Positions 24,833 to 33,764 of a stretch of DNA of 49,300 bases are shown here, piece by piece. The DNA comes from Desulfobacteraceae bacterium (GTDB taxonomy: Bacteria; Desulfobacterota; DSM-4660; Desulfatiglandales; Desulfatiglandaceae), in contig DAOWOF010000001.1 in NCBI GenBank assembly GCA_030642205.1, positions 1 to 49,300 of the forward strand. Reading direction: 5' to 3'. Made by a program: the position numbers and the translations under genes. Position 1 is the stretch's first letter. Every line of letters begins with the position of its first letter. The notes below the pieces were generated by a model that worked only from the letters and a program-made list of their open reading frames with translations, did no database searches and was not told where the DNA came from.

Positions 24833-25825
24833 ATGTACCAAACACAAATAATCGGGACAGGTTCCTGTCTTCCCAAACGGGTGTTAACTAATAAAGATCT
24901 TGAAGATATAGTGGACACCAGTGACAAATGGATTACTAGACGAACAGGTATCAAAGAACGCCATATTTCATCTAATAATGAAAATGAAACCACTACTGAA
25001 TTGGCAACTCAAGCCTCTTTAAAGGCTATTGAAATGGCCGGAATTGAGAATCAGGATATTGATCTGATCATTACAGGAACCGTTACATCTGATCGCCAGT
25101 TCCCCTCCACTTCCTGTATGGTTCAAGACTCACTCAAGGCCACCAGAGCAGCCGGATTTGATGTGTCTGCTGGTTGTTCGGGTTTTCTTTATGCACTAAG
25201 TATAGCAGATAATGCCATTCGGTGTGGCACTAGTAAAACAGCATTGGTTATAGGAGTGGATCGTCTTTCGAGCATCACCAACTGGCTTGATCGAAGCACA
25301 TGTGTCCTTTTGGCAGATGGTGCTGGTGCAGTTGTCCTCAATTCCACTACAGAAAATCAAGGAATCCTCTCAACACATATCAGATCTGACGGGGCTTTAT
25401 GGGAACTACTATATTCTTCTCCAGGGAATAGCTATAGCCCCAAAATCCTTAATGATTTAGATCAAATGACATACCATCTCAGAATGGAAGGAAAACGTCT
25501 ATTTAAAAAAGCAATAAATTGTTTGACTTCTATTGCAAAAGAGGCATTGCAATATAATTCACTTTCCAGTAGTGACATCAATCTTGTGGTACCTCATCAA
25601 GCCAATCAGCGAATTATTGAAGGTCTTGCAAAATCTTTAGCCATTCCTCTTGAAAAGATGTACTCAAATATTCAATTATTTGGAAATACTTCCTCAGCAT
25701 CTATTCCCATAGCCTTGGATAATGCAAACAGAGAAGGCCTCATTAAAAAAAATGACTACGTCCTTCTCTCAAGTTTTGGAGCAGGATTAACGTGGGCATC
25801 ATCCATTCTTAACTGGTCACGCTAA
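24833..25825 (+). CDS. fabH: 3-oxoacyl-ACP synthase III (FabH-like)
   Basis: A thiolase-fold condensing enzyme that starts fatty-acid synthesis from acyl-CoA and malonyl-ACP. The Cys-His-Asn triad is visible: Cys near residue 115 in DVSAGCSGFLYAL, His in LVVPHQANQRII and Asn in LFGNTSSASIPIAL. The start at 24833 (MYQTQIIGTGSCLP) is the standard FabH N-terminus and gives 330 residues; an upstream ATG at 24806 adds nine. It stands alone rather than in a fab operon, so it could serve as a second FabH, for example in a secondary-metabolite or special lipid pathway. A dispersed palindrome segment starts right at its stop codon. Confidence 0.9.
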   Translation: MYQTQIIGTGSCLPKRVLTNKDLEDIVDTSDKWITRRTGIKERHISSNNENETTTELATQASLKAIEMAGIENQDIDLIITGTVTSDRQFPSTSCMVQDSLKATRAAGFDVSAGCSGFLYALSIADNAIRCGTSKTALVIGVDRLSSITNWLDRSTCVLLADGAGAVVLNSTTENQGILSTHIRSDGALWELLYSSPGNSYSPKILNDLDQMTYHLRMEGKRLFKKAINCLTSIAKEALQYNSLSSSDINLVVPHQANQRIIEGLAKSLAIPLEKMYSNIQLFGNTSSASIPIALDNANREGLIKKNDYVLLSSFGAGLTWASSILNWSR

Positions 25826-25836
25826 GGAGTTGTCCG
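25824..25836. repeat. AAGGAGTTGTCCG element after fabH stop
   Basis: AAGGAGTTGTCCG begins in the last two bases of the fabH stop codon, just as related copies follow parB (1914) and argJ (39226). Here the right palindrome arm is missing, so this is a partial copy. Confidence 0.5.
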
Positions 25837-25887
25837 TTATAGCTTTTGCTTTAGCAGGTAAATCCTTTTTTAACCAACAAGGCATAA

Positions 25888-25922
25888 AAAAAATGGATAA
25901 GGTTAAACCTTATCCATTTTTT
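25888..25922. terminator. Bidirectional intrinsic terminator between fabH and tRNA-Asp
   Basis: AAAAAATGGATAAGG (25888-25902) and CCTTATCCATTTTTT (25908-25922) form a 15-bp perfect stem with a 5-nt loop and A/T-runs on both sides. It should stop fabH transcripts from the left and the tRNA transcripts from the right. Confidence 0.88.
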
Positions 25923-25924
25923 TA

Positions 25925-26003
25925 TGGCGGGGACGACGAGACTCGAACACGCGACCTCCGGCGTGACAGGCCGGCGTTCTAACCAGAACTGAACTACATC
26001 CCC
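25925..26003 (-). tRNA. tRNA-Asp (anticodon GUC)
   Basis: A cloverleaf reads on the minus strand: acceptor GGGGATG pairs with CGTCCCC, the anticodon stem CCGGC/GCCGG encloses loop CTGTCAC with anticodon GTC, and the T-loop is TTCGAGT. The discriminator is G and the 3' CCA is encoded. It lies downstream of tRNA-Val, giving a two-tRNA transcript. Confidence 0.95.
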
Positions 26004-26140
26004 AATTCTTCCAAAATTGTTATAATTTCGCTGTCAGGCGAATATTTTAATCCTAGCTCGAAATACGGGGGATATTCCTGAGGTTAAAATTGTTCTTCCT
26101 TGAACTTGAACAAAATTAAAAATATTTTTCAAATGTATCA

Positions 26141-26216
26141 TGGTAGGCGGAACAGGGCTTGAACCTGTGACCCTCGGCTTGTAAGGCCGATGCTCTCCCA
26201 ACTGAGCTACCCGCCC
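26141..26216 (-). tRNA. tRNA-Val (anticodon UAC)
   Basis: On the minus strand acceptor GGGCGGG pairs with TCCGCCT (with terminal G-U pairs), the anticodon stem TCGGC/GCCGA encloses CTTACAA with anticodon TAC, the T-loop is TTCAAGC and the 3' CCA is encoded. It lies between lon and tRNA-Asp. Confidence 0.95.
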
Positions 26217-26229
26217 AAGCAACTAGGAT

Positions 26230-26258
26230 TAAATAACAGTTTGGTTCTTTCTTGTCAA
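26230..26258 (-). promoter_or_regulatory. Promoter for the tRNA-Val/tRNA-Asp transcript
   Basis: On the minus strand TTGACA (26258-26253) is followed after 17 bp by TATTTA (26235-26230), ending 13 nt before the tRNA-Val 5' end. It lies in the 56-bp gap after lon, so the tRNAs can be transcribed apart from the protease operon. Confidence 0.65.
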
Positions 26259-26272
26259 GCTATTTCAACAAC

Positions 26273-28738
26273 TCAATGGGCTATTACTTCAGATGTCGTG
26301 GATCCTTTTTTTAGGTGATCTTGAATGCAGAAAGGTTGATACTCCTTTTGCTCTAAAAAAAGAGTTTCACCTTCTTCAAGAACAAGAGCCTCTCTTAGTA
26401 CTTCATCCATATTACTAACAAGAATTATCTCGACTTTTTTCAAAATTTTCTTAGGGATATCGCCAACATCTTTTTTATTTTCAAATGGTATCAACACTTT
26501 GTTAACACCTCCACGATGAGCGGCTATTATCTTTTCTTTAAGTCCTCCTATGGCAAGAATCCTTCCTCTAAGAGTAATTTCACCCGTCATAGCAATGTTA
26601 CAATGTACCGGTTTTTGAATAAGGGCGGAAACAATTGAAGTAGCCAGGGTAATCCCTGCCGAAGGGCCATCCTTTGGGATTGCTCCCTCTGGAACATGTA
26701 CATGAATATCAATCAGCCTGTAAAAATTATCCGGTAGTTGTAATTGTCTCGCCTTGGAGCGCACATAACTGAGGGCAGCCTGCGCTGATTCTTGCATAAC
26801 CTCCCCCAGCTTGCCGGTAAGAGACAGACTTCCTTTTCCGGGCATAATAGTTGCTTCGGTCTGTAAAAGTTCCCCTCCAGCCTCAGTCCATGCAAGGCCT
26901 GTGGTCAAACCAACAGTATCTTTTTCTTCTGCTCGACCATAATTAAATTTAGTAACGCCTAAATATGTTCGAATAGATTGGGCTTTTACCGCTATCTTCT
27001 CATATTTGCCCTCAGTGGCCACTTTTCTGGCAAGCTTACGACAGATGGCTGAGATTTCGCGCTCCAGATTCCTGACACCTGCCTCTCTTGTATAATGCCT
27101 TATTATTTTAAGAATTGCTTTTTCAGTAAAGGAGATATTTTCTATTTTAAGGCCATTTAACGTAATCTGTTTTTTTACCAGGAATTGCTTTGCTATTTCC
27201 AATTTCTCCAATTCAGTATACCCAGGTAATTGAATAATTTCCATCCGATCCTTCAAAGGAGCCGGAATAGAATGAAGACTATTGGCAGTCGTTATAAAAA
27301 AGATATCAGATAAATCATAATCCAGATCCAGATAATGATCATTGAAAGCTGAATTCTGTTCGGGATCAAGAACTTCCAATAAGGCTGATGATGGATCACC
27401 CCTGAAATCGGTACTCATTTTATCGACCTCATCCAAACAGAAAACTGGATTATTAGACCTTGCCTTTTTTAGAAATTGGATAATTTTTCCTGGCAAAGCG
27501 CCTATATAGGTTCTTCTATGCCCCCTTATTTCGGCTTCATCCCGAACACCCCCTAATGAAAGGCGCACAAAATTACGGCTCGTGGCATTGGCGACGGATT
27601 TGGCTAAAGATGTTTTTCCAACTCCCGGAGGTCCAACCAAACACAGAATAGGGCCCCTTAGCTTCTTTGTCAGACTTTGTACAGAAAGATACTCCAGAAT
27701 TCTTTCCTTTGGTTTTTCAAGCCCAAAATGATCATTATGTAAGATTTTTTCAGCTTCTTCAATGTTCAGTTTATCTTTTGTTTTTTTATACCATGGCAGA
27801 GATAAGATCCAATCGATATAATTTCGAACCACAGTTGCCTCTGCAGACATGGGAGACATAAGCTTGAGTTTTTTATATTCCTGATTAGCCCTGACATAAG
27901 CTTCTTTAGAAAGCCTTTTTCGTTTTATGGCTTTTTCAAGTTCAGCCAATTCCGCCTTGAAGTCATCCTGAGTTCCCATCTCCTTATGGATAGCCCGCAT
28001 CTGTTCATTAAGATAATAATCCTTTTGGGTCTTTTCCATCTGCTTCTTGACCCTCTTTCTTAATCGTTGTTCCAGACGAAGGATATCTATTTCATTGCCA
28101 ATCTTTTCAAAAAGCCTCTCTAAGCGAAGATTCAGGTTTTTAGTCTCCAAAATCTCTTGTTTATCACTTACTCCAAGAGCTAAATGGCCTGCAATTGTAT
28201 CTGCCAGACGTAAAGGATCTTCAATAGAGGTCACTTGGGCTATAATTTCTGCCCCAATTTTATTATTCAATTTAGCATATTCTATAAAATTGAGATTAAG
28301 GCTTCGAATTAGAGCTTTGGTTTCAAGATTAGTTTTATTATTAGTTTCAACCTTATCCACCTCTACCAGAAAAAAATCTTCCTGTTCTTTAAATCTCGCT
28401 ATTTTTCCCCTTTCTTTCCCTTCAATGAGTGCCTTTACTGTGCCATCCGGAAGTTTTAGAAGCTGAAGTACAGTACTAAGAGTGCCATGCAAATAGATGT
28501 CATCATTTGAAGGATAATCAATTTTGGCATCTTTCTGGGCGGAAAGGAATATCTCCTTCTGGAGAGACATCGCATATTCAAGTGCCTTAATTGACTTTTC
28601 ACGTCCCACAAAAAGGGGCACTACTACATTTGGAAAAACCACCACATCTCGCAAGGGGAGAAGTGGATATAAAAGACGAGGTTCTTTACCGAAATCATTG
28701 TCTTCTTTTTTTGATAAATTTAACATATCGCTATGCAT
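26273..28738 (-). CDS. lon: ATP-dependent protease Lon (clp-operon copy)
   Basis: A full-length Lon of about 821 residues, fourth gene of tig-clpP-clpX-lon. The LON N-domain begins LLPLRDVVVFPNVVVPLFVG, the AAA+ module has Walker A VGPPGVGKTSLAK near residue 370, and the protease domain has Ser in PKDGPSAGIT (about 688) and Lys in GGLKEKIIAA (about 731). The frame opens at 28756, but the ATG at 28738 is preferred: AAGGTGG lies just upstream and the overlap with clpX is then 8 nt, like the clpP-clpX overlap. It differs clearly from the stand-alone Lon and is about 36 residues longer, with a C-terminal tail after VLVEE-type sequence. Confidence 0.95.
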   Translation of the reverse strand: MHSDMLNLSKKEDNDFGKEPRLLYPLLPLRDVVVFPNVVVPLFVGREKSIKALEYAMSLQKEIFLSAQKDAKIDYPSNDDIYLHGTLSTVLQLLKLPDGTVKALIEGKERGKIARFKEQEDFFLVEVDKVETNNKTNLETKALIRSLNLNFIEYAKLNNKIGAEIIAQVTSIEDPLRLADTIAGHLALGVSDKQEILETKNLNLRLERLFEKIGNEIDILRLEQRLRKRVKKQMEKTQKDYYLNEQMRAIHKEMGTQDDFKAELAELEKAIKRKRLSKEAYVRANQEYKKLKLMSPMSAEATVVRNYIDWILSLPWYKKTKDKLNIEEAEKILHNDHFGLEKPKERILEYLSVQSLTKKLRGPILCLVGPPGVGKTSLAKSVANATSRNFVRLSLGGVRDEAEIRGHRRTYIGALPGKIIQFLKKARSNNPVFCLDEVDKMSTDFRGDPSSALLEVLDPEQNSAFNDHYLDLDYDLSDIFFITTANSLHSIPAPLKDRMEIIQLPGYTELEKLEIAKQFLVKKQITLNGLKIENISFTEKAILKIIRHYTREAGVRNLEREISAICRKLARKVATEGKYEKIAVKAQSIRTYLGVTKFNYGRAEEKDTVGLTTGLAWTEAGGELLQTEATIMPGKGSLSLTGKLGEVMQESAQAALSYVRSKARQLQLPDNFYRLIDIHVHVPEGAIPKDGPSAGITLATSIVSALIQKPVHCNIAMTGEITLRGRILAIGGLKEKIIAAHRGGVNKVLIPFENKKDVGDIPKKILKKVEIILVSNMDEVLREALVLEEGETLFLEQKEYQPFCIQDHLKKGSTTSEVIAH

Positions 28739-29978
28739 ATCCCACCTTATTTTCATAGATTAAAAGGGGTTCATGGTCCTGTAAGATAACATCCTCTCCT
28801 ATAACGCATTCTCTGACGTTAGGAGAAGACGGAATCTCATACATTATATCCAACATTATGGATTCAAGAATTGCTCTTAGACCACGAGCACCGGATTTCC
28901 GATCAAGTGCTTTTTTCCCAATAGCACAAAGTGATGCTTCGGTAAACTTGAGTTCAACGTCTTCTAGTTCAAAGAGTTTTTGATACTGCTTAACAAGTGC
29001 ATTTTTTGGCTCTGTCAAGATTCTAACAAGGGCATCCAAACTTAGTTCATCTAATGTTGATGTGATTGGTATCCGACCAATAAACTCAGGAATAAGTCCG
29101 AATTTAATAAGATCTTCCGGCTGAACCATGGCTAGGATTTGATTTATATCCATGTCATCCTTTCCCTTAATTTCAGCCTCAAAGCCCATTGATTTACTTC
29201 CAATACGATTACGGATAATCTTGTCCAGCCCATTAAACATTCCACCACAGATAAAAAGGATATTTTTGGTATCTACTTTTACAAAATCCTGTTGCGGATG
29301 TTTTCTGCCTCCTTTAGGAGGGACATTGGCTAGAGTTCCTTCAATAATCTTTAAAAGTGCCTGCTGCACACCCTCGCCTGAAACATCACGAGTAATCGAA
29401 GGGCTATCCGATTTACGTGCTATCTTATCTATTTCATCAATATATACAATCCCTTTACAGGCTGATTCGACGTCATAATCTGCCATCTGGACTAAATTTA
29501 AAATTATATTTTCAACATCCTCTCCGACATATCCGGCTTCAGTCAGAGTAGTCGCATCTGCAATAGTAAAGGGTACCTTTAAGATCCGTGCCAAAGTCTG
29601 TGCCAAAAGGGTTTTTCCGGAGCCGGTAGGACCAATCAACAAGATATTACTTTTCTCAATATCGATACCATCCAGATCTACCTTACTGTTTATTCTCTTA
29701 TAATGGTTATAAACGGCAACAGAAAGGACTTTTTTAGATTGATCCTGCTCTATTACATATTGATCGAGAATGTCCTTTATTTCAGAGGGCTTTAACAATT
29801 TTTCATCACTATTTTCAGCTTCCTGGCTATACTCCTCGACTATAATTTCATTACATAATTGTATACATTCATCGCAGATATAAACAGACGGTCCTGCAAT
29901 AAGTTTTTTTACCTCATCCTGACTTTTACCACAGAACGAGCACAACAATTCTTCATTTGAGCCATTATTTTTAGCCAT
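28731..29978 (-). CDS. clpX: ATP-dependent Clp protease ATPase subunit ClpX
   Basis: The unfoldase that feeds ClpP. 415 residues: an N-terminal zinc-binding domain with four cysteines (CSFCGKSQDEVKKLIAG then ICDECIQLC), the AAA+ domain with Walker A GPTGSGKTLLAQ near residue 117, the GYVGEDVENI pore motif and Walker B VYIDEIDKIA, and the IGF-loop region before GFEAEIKGK. Its start overlaps the clpP stop by 8 nt and its end overlaps lon, so the operon is tightly coupled. All expected motifs are intact. Confidence 0.97.
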   Translation of the reverse strand: MAKNNGSNEELLCSFCGKSQDEVKKLIAGPSVYICDECIQLCNEIIVEEYSQEAENSDEKLLKPSEIKDILDQYVIEQDQSKKVLSVAVYNHYKRINSKVDLDGIDIEKSNILLIGPTGSGKTLLAQTLARILKVPFTIADATTLTEAGYVGEDVENIILNLVQMADYDVESACKGIVYIDEIDKIARKSDSPSITRDVSGEGVQQALLKIIEGTLANVPPKGGRKHPQQDFVKVDTKNILFICGGMFNGLDKIIRNRIGSKSMGFEAEIKGKDDMDINQILAMVQPEDLIKFGLIPEFIGRIPITSTLDELSLDALVRILTEPKNALVKQYQKLFELEDVELKFTEASLCAIGKKALDRKSGARGLRAILESIMLDIMYEIPSSPNVRECVIGEDVILQDHEPLLIYENKVGYA

Positions 29979-30591
29979 GATTAATACCTTCTGAATTCAC
30001 CTTTGTTTGCATTTCTCTGGTGGTAATTATTTTATCAATCACCCCATAATCTTTGGCTTCTTCACTGTTCATGAAAAAATCGCGTTCAGTATCTTTTCGA
30101 ATTTTCTCAATACTTTGGCCTGTATGTTTAGCCAAAATTTCGTTTAGGAGCTCCCGAATTTTCAGGATTTCCCTGGCATGTATATCTATATCTGTGGCCT
30201 GACCTTGAGCGCCCCCCAGTGGTTGATGGATCATAACCCTAGAATGGGGCAAGGCATATCTCTTCCCTTTTGTTCCCGCGGCCAAAAGCAATGCGGCCAT
30301 GCTGGCATTTTGTCCCATACAAATTGTTGTAACATCCGATTTTATATATTGCATGGTATCATATATAGCTAATCCGGCAGTAACAGAACCACCGGGAGAA
30401 TTTATATAAACATTAATATTTTTATCTGGATCCTCTGATTCTAAAAAAAGCATCTGGGCAATAATAATACTGGAAACATCATCATTTACAGTATCCCCTA
30501 AAAAGATGATCCTATCTTTTAAAAGCCTTGAATAAATATCATAGGCTCTCTCTCCTCGACTCGACTGTTCCACAACCATTGGAATTAACAT
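29971..30591 (-). CDS. clpP: ATP-dependent Clp protease proteolytic subunit ClpP
   Basis: 206 residues forming the 14-subunit serine protease chamber. Ser97 in MGQNASMAALLLA, His122 in PHSRVMIHQPLGG and the Asp region downstream make the catalytic triad. The segment around the Ser is GQNAS-MAA rather than the common GQAAS-MGA, a mild variant. It is 5 nt from the end of tig. The N-terminus VVEQSSRGERAYDIYSRLLK is typical mature ClpP sequence with only a short propeptide. Confidence 0.97.
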   Translation of the reverse strand: MLIPMVVEQSSRGERAYDIYSRLLKDRIIFLGDTVNDDVSSIIIAQMLFLESEDPDKNINVYINSPGGSVTAGLAIYDTMQYIKSDVTTICMGQNASMAALLLAAGTKGKRYALPHSRVMIHQPLGGAQGQATDIDIHAREILKIRELLNEILAKHTGQSIEKIRKDTERDFFMNSEEAKDYGVIDKIITTREMQTKVNSEGINHG

Positions 30592-30596
30592 GGGGC

Positions 30597-31931
30597 TTAA
30601 TTATTCTCCTTTTGAGAGCTAGATTCATTAATAAAAAAAGCCTTTTCCTTTTCTATTACCTTAGCATGCTCAACAAGGTAACTCAATGTTTTTTCATCTA
30701 ATAGTGTTTGCTTAAAAGCCTCATCATAGTTCCTTGCTTCATGATATTTCTTTAGTGTTTCAGTGTCCTGTCCAGTAGCAACAGCCATGTCCTCATATCC
30801 CCGGGCTAAATCATCATCATTGATGGCTATAGCAGCTTCTTTATCAATAGCCCTTAAAACAATCATACCCTTGACACGCATCTCTGATGCTGGCCGTAGT
30901 TCCTTCCTCATAATATCTTCATTAAGCCCTGCACTTTCAATTGTTGACCCATTGCGGTAAAAGTTTTGTTTAATGGATTGTAACGCATTCTCAATTTCCG
31001 CTTCCACAAGTGTCTGAGGCAATTCAATTTCAACAGTATCGGCAATTTTATTCAAAAGCCTTTGCTGTAGATGATCTTGGATCCTTTTTTCTTCATTGGC
31101 AACTAGAGATTCGTTAACCTTATCCTTGAAATCATCAATAGACTTAATATCATCCCCTAGCTTATTAAAAAAGGTCTCATCCATTTCGGGTAAAACCATC
31201 TCTTCAATATCATGAATCTTGACTTTATATTCAACAGTCTTTCCTGCTAATTGTTGATTTGGATGTTTTTCATCATAACTGACATTAATATTTGTTTCGT
31301 CCCCCTTATTAAGATTAATCAATGCCGTTTCAAATTGGGGATGGAATTGATTGCTCCCTACTTGCAGAGTCATATTTTTAGCCTGATGGCCTTCGATTGC
31401 CTTTCCATTTTCAAATCCTTCAAAGTCCAAAAGAATAAAATCATCTTTTTGTATAGATCGTTGAGGCTCTATTGTTTCTAAAGTCCCATGAGACTGCTGA
31501 ATTTGTTCCATCTGTTTCGATACATCTTCATCTGTAATAGATAATATTTCTTTTTCTACTTCAATGCCAAGATAATCTTTTACCTCAACCTCAGGCTGGA
31601 CCTCCATCACAGCTGAATATTTGAAAATCTCCCCCTGTTTTAGAACTTCCTTTTCAAGTAAGGGTGTCCCTAGAGGAAGGAGATTAACTTCATTCAGTGC
31701 TTGTGGAAAAGACTCATTAATTAATTCTTTCACTAAATCATCTGCAACCTGAGTACCAAACTTCCTCTCCAAAATTTTTCTTGGGATTTTACCTGTTCTA
31801 AATCCTGGAATCTTAACGTTTTTATTTAAATCACCATACGCAGTATTTAATTTTTCATCAACCGTCGTAGAGTCAATTTCAATCAACAGTCTTTTCTTTA
31901 TTGAACTTATACTTTCCAAGCTAGTCTTCAT
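30597..31931 (-). CDS. tig: Trigger factor, ribosome-associated chaperone/PPIase
   Basis: A 444-residue trigger factor. The N-terminal ribosome-binding domain holds the GFRTGKIPRKILERKFG signature near residues 45-60, the FKBP-type PPIase domain spans about 150-245 (LLDFEGFENGKAIEG, LAGKTVEYKVKIHDIEEM), and a C-terminal helical chaperone domain follows. The first residues MKTSLESISSIKKRLLIEI are standard. AAGAGG precedes the ATG. It leads the tig-clpP-clpX-lon operon, linking folding of new chains to degradation of failures. Confidence 0.96.
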   Translation of the reverse strand: MKTSLESISSIKKRLLIEIDSTTVDEKLNTAYGDLNKNVKIPGFRTGKIPRKILERKFGTQVADDLVKELINESFPQALNEVNLLPLGTPLLEKEVLKQGEIFKYSAVMEVQPEVEVKDYLGIEVEKEILSITDEDVSKQMEQIQQSHGTLETIEPQRSIQKDDFILLDFEGFENGKAIEGHQAKNMTLQVGSNQFHPQFETALINLNKGDETNINVSYDEKHPNQQLAGKTVEYKVKIHDIEEMVLPEMDETFFNKLGDDIKSIDDFKDKVNESLVANEEKRIQDHLQQRLLNKIADTVEIELPQTLVEAEIENALQSIKQNFYRNGSTIESAGLNEDIMRKELRPASEMRVKGMIVLRAIDKEAAIAINDDDLARGYEDMAVATGQDTETLKKYHEARNYDEAFKQTLLDEKTLSYLVEHAKVIEKEKAFFINESSSQKENN

Positions 31932-32442
31932 AAATACCTCTTAATGAGCCCTAAGTCATGAGAACTTTAGTCATTATCTACTAGGGTGTCCACGGCAGAA
32001 AATGCTATATGTTGTTAATTTATTAGAATGGTTACTAAAATTAATAATTATTTTTCCCTTTTCAAGGGAAAGAAACTAAAAAAAACAATGGATCCTTATT
32101 AATATTGTTTAATTCCAGACTTCATGATACGAAGATATCATAAATTTATACTAAACTTCAATCTTATGGAGAATATAAAAAGAATGAAATAACTGTCAAT
32201 ATTAAAATAGTTTCAGATGACCTGGATGCAGGTCTTTACCTGATGAACGTTAATATTTTTATATACCCAGGAAGCTTATAAACCCTGGTTTTTTTCAGTG
32301 AGTGAGCCATGAGCATCAAGACTAAAGCAACTCAGCTATTGATGTTCGGGGCTATCGAAAAATTGCTGGGTGAAATTTTAATTTATACAAATAATATTCA
32401 GTCATTATTGCCTTTAAGGATTAAACACTGTCATTTTATTGA
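31932..32442. other. Intergenic region upstream of tig
   Basis: About 510 bp, AT-rich. TTTCCCTT (32053-32060) and AAGGGAAA (32064-32071) form an 8-bp stem with a 3-nt loop. A 45-codon open frame at 32309-32446 (starting MSIKTKATQLLMFGA) overlaps the neighbouring gene and is not convincing as a protein. The tig promoter presumably lies here, but no good consensus pair was found, and there is no CIRCE element. Confidence 0.4.
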
Positions 32443-32700
32443 TTAGATGCGAAATTCCACACACTCACTTCCATGATTTAATTGCCCATCTTCTTCAATT
32501 ATCCAGGTATCCAGAATTTCTGCCTTAGGTAGTCTGCTCTTAATTTTTTCCAGAATCATTTGCAGACCAACTTGCCCTGATGGTTTAAAAAAAACATTCA
32601 TTATTATAAAGGAATTTGGACATTTATTATATGTTACAAGAAAGGCTCCCGAAGGAGAATTAATAGCCTTTTCCACTTCTTCCAATGTCATTTTTGGCAT
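32443..32700 (-). CDS. Small hypothetical protein, unknown function
   Basis: An 85-residue soluble, mixed-charge protein starting MPKMTLEEVEKAINSPSGAF. I do not recognise the family. Sequence is alpha/beta in character (helix near residues 4-14, strands FLVTYNKCPNSFIIMNVFF, helix 43-55, strands near ILDTWIIEE and CVEFRI), has two Cys and no signal peptide. GAGGC lies 12 nt before the start; a second ATG follows three codons later. It is isolated, with over 400 bp of gene-free DNA on each side. Codon use looks like a real gene, but confidence is moderate. Confidence 0.6.
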   Translation of the reverse strand: MPKMTLEEVEKAINSPSGAFLVTYNKCPNSFIIMNVFFKPSGQVGLQMILEKIKSRLPKAEILDTWIIEEDGQLNHGSECVEFRI

Positions 32701-33105
32701 ATCAAGAGTGCCTCATATTTTGAAATGAAATGGTTAATACCTCGAAATACTACAAAGTGCATTTTGCATAAAATCTATACATTGACAGAGAGATTGATCA
32801 ACTTGTAAAAACCTGCCATTTCTGCAGCTTTGCTTAATCAAATCGGCCTTATAGCAAAGAAACTTTAGAAATATATAAAAGTTTTATAGGTTCAGATATT
32901 TACTAATTGATCTGACTTGATCTTTATGGCTTTTGCTGTCACATATGGAGCACATATTGCATGAAATATTTCCAGTATTTTTTATACCGAATTAATAACT
33001 GCTTGAAATCTTACAAATTAGTATAGAAATTTTTTGATATTGATTTTCAGTTAAGTTCAATATAAAAGTGACGCTTTATTTTTAAGAGGCAATTAATTTA
33101 TAGGT
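32701..33105. other. Intergenic region, no gene seen
   Basis: About 400 bp of AT-rich sequence between the small hypothetical gene and tRNA-Leu. I see no open frame with coding character, no strong hairpin and no T-run terminator for tRNA-Leu beyond short T-stretches. Confidence 0.35.
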
Positions 33106-33190
33106 TGGTGCGAGAGGGGGGAGTCGAACCCCCACAGGTAACCCCACTGGATCCTAAGTCCAGCGCGTCTACCAGTTCCGCCACTCTCGC
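33106..33190 (-). tRNA. tRNA-Leu (anticodon UAG)
   Basis: On the minus strand acceptor GCGAGAG pairs with CTCTCGC, the anticodon stem CTGGA/TCCAG encloses CTTAGGA with anticodon TAG, a long class II variable arm (TGGGGTTACCTGT region) follows, and the T-loop is TTCGACT. Discriminator A and the 3' CCA are encoded. The long variable arm confirms leucine. Confidence 0.96.
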
Positions 33191-33764
33191 AAGATGTGAT
33201 AGAAATTGTTTCTGCTAAAATGTTGGTACTGAGACCTTTAAAATATGCCTTTTTTGTCTTCCTTGAGCGTAAACGAACTTGAACTTTTTATCAAGGCTTC
33301 ATGCTCTATGAAAATTCCGAATTCACTTGGCTAAGTAAAAAAAATAATTATAATAATTTGATAATCAATAATTTTTATGTTGTGTTGATGGGAACCCACA
33401 TAGATGTGACTCATTATAAGACATTTAAAATTTAATTCATTAAAGATTATTTTCTCTGATTTTTTCTAATGTGTCAAGGACTTAGATTGATGGCCTCGTA
33501 TTTTTACTAAAAGCTCGGCAGGTCAAGTCCTTAAGGGTTGAGGTTAAAGGATACTAAGCTAGATTTAAAAAATATTTTTGATCTGAATAAGGTCAGCATT
33601 CTCAATGAATATGTTTTAATTTATTTGACAAATTTCCTAGCAATCTATTATAAAAATAATTAAAGTATTAATACAAAGTGCTTAAGATATATAGACCGTT
33701 GGACAATACCAAATAAAAGGGTTTTGCAAATATTGATACCTAAATATTAAACCTCAATAAATCA
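33191..33764. other. Intergenic region between tRNA-Leu and M23 gene
   Basis: About 570 bp without a gene. A promoter for the M23 gene is visible at 33625-33654. The segment near 33260-33300 resembles 10500-10546 (CTTGAGCGTAAACG core). Otherwise it is AT-rich with no recognisable element. Confidence 0.4.
33625..33654 (+). promoter_or_regulatory. Sigma-70-type promoter upstream of the M23-secA cluster
   Basis: TTGACA (33625-33630) followed after 18 bp by TATAAA (33649-33654) matches the consensus and has the same layout as the fabH promoter. It would give a leader of about 100 nt before the M23 gene. Confidence 0.55.

Noticed and set aside
26034..26222. 62-codon minus-strand frame over the tRNA-Val region
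   Set aside because: It reads through the tRNA-Val sequence (the RVAQLGEHRPYKPR peptide is a well-known tRNA shadow).
31932..32040. Possible CIRCE/HrcA operator before tig
   Set aside because: No TTAGCACTC inverted repeat is present.
32309..32446. 45-codon plus-strand frame starting MSIKTKATQLLMFG
   Set aside because: Short, overlaps the end of the convergent small gene, no recognisable family and only a weak ribosome site.
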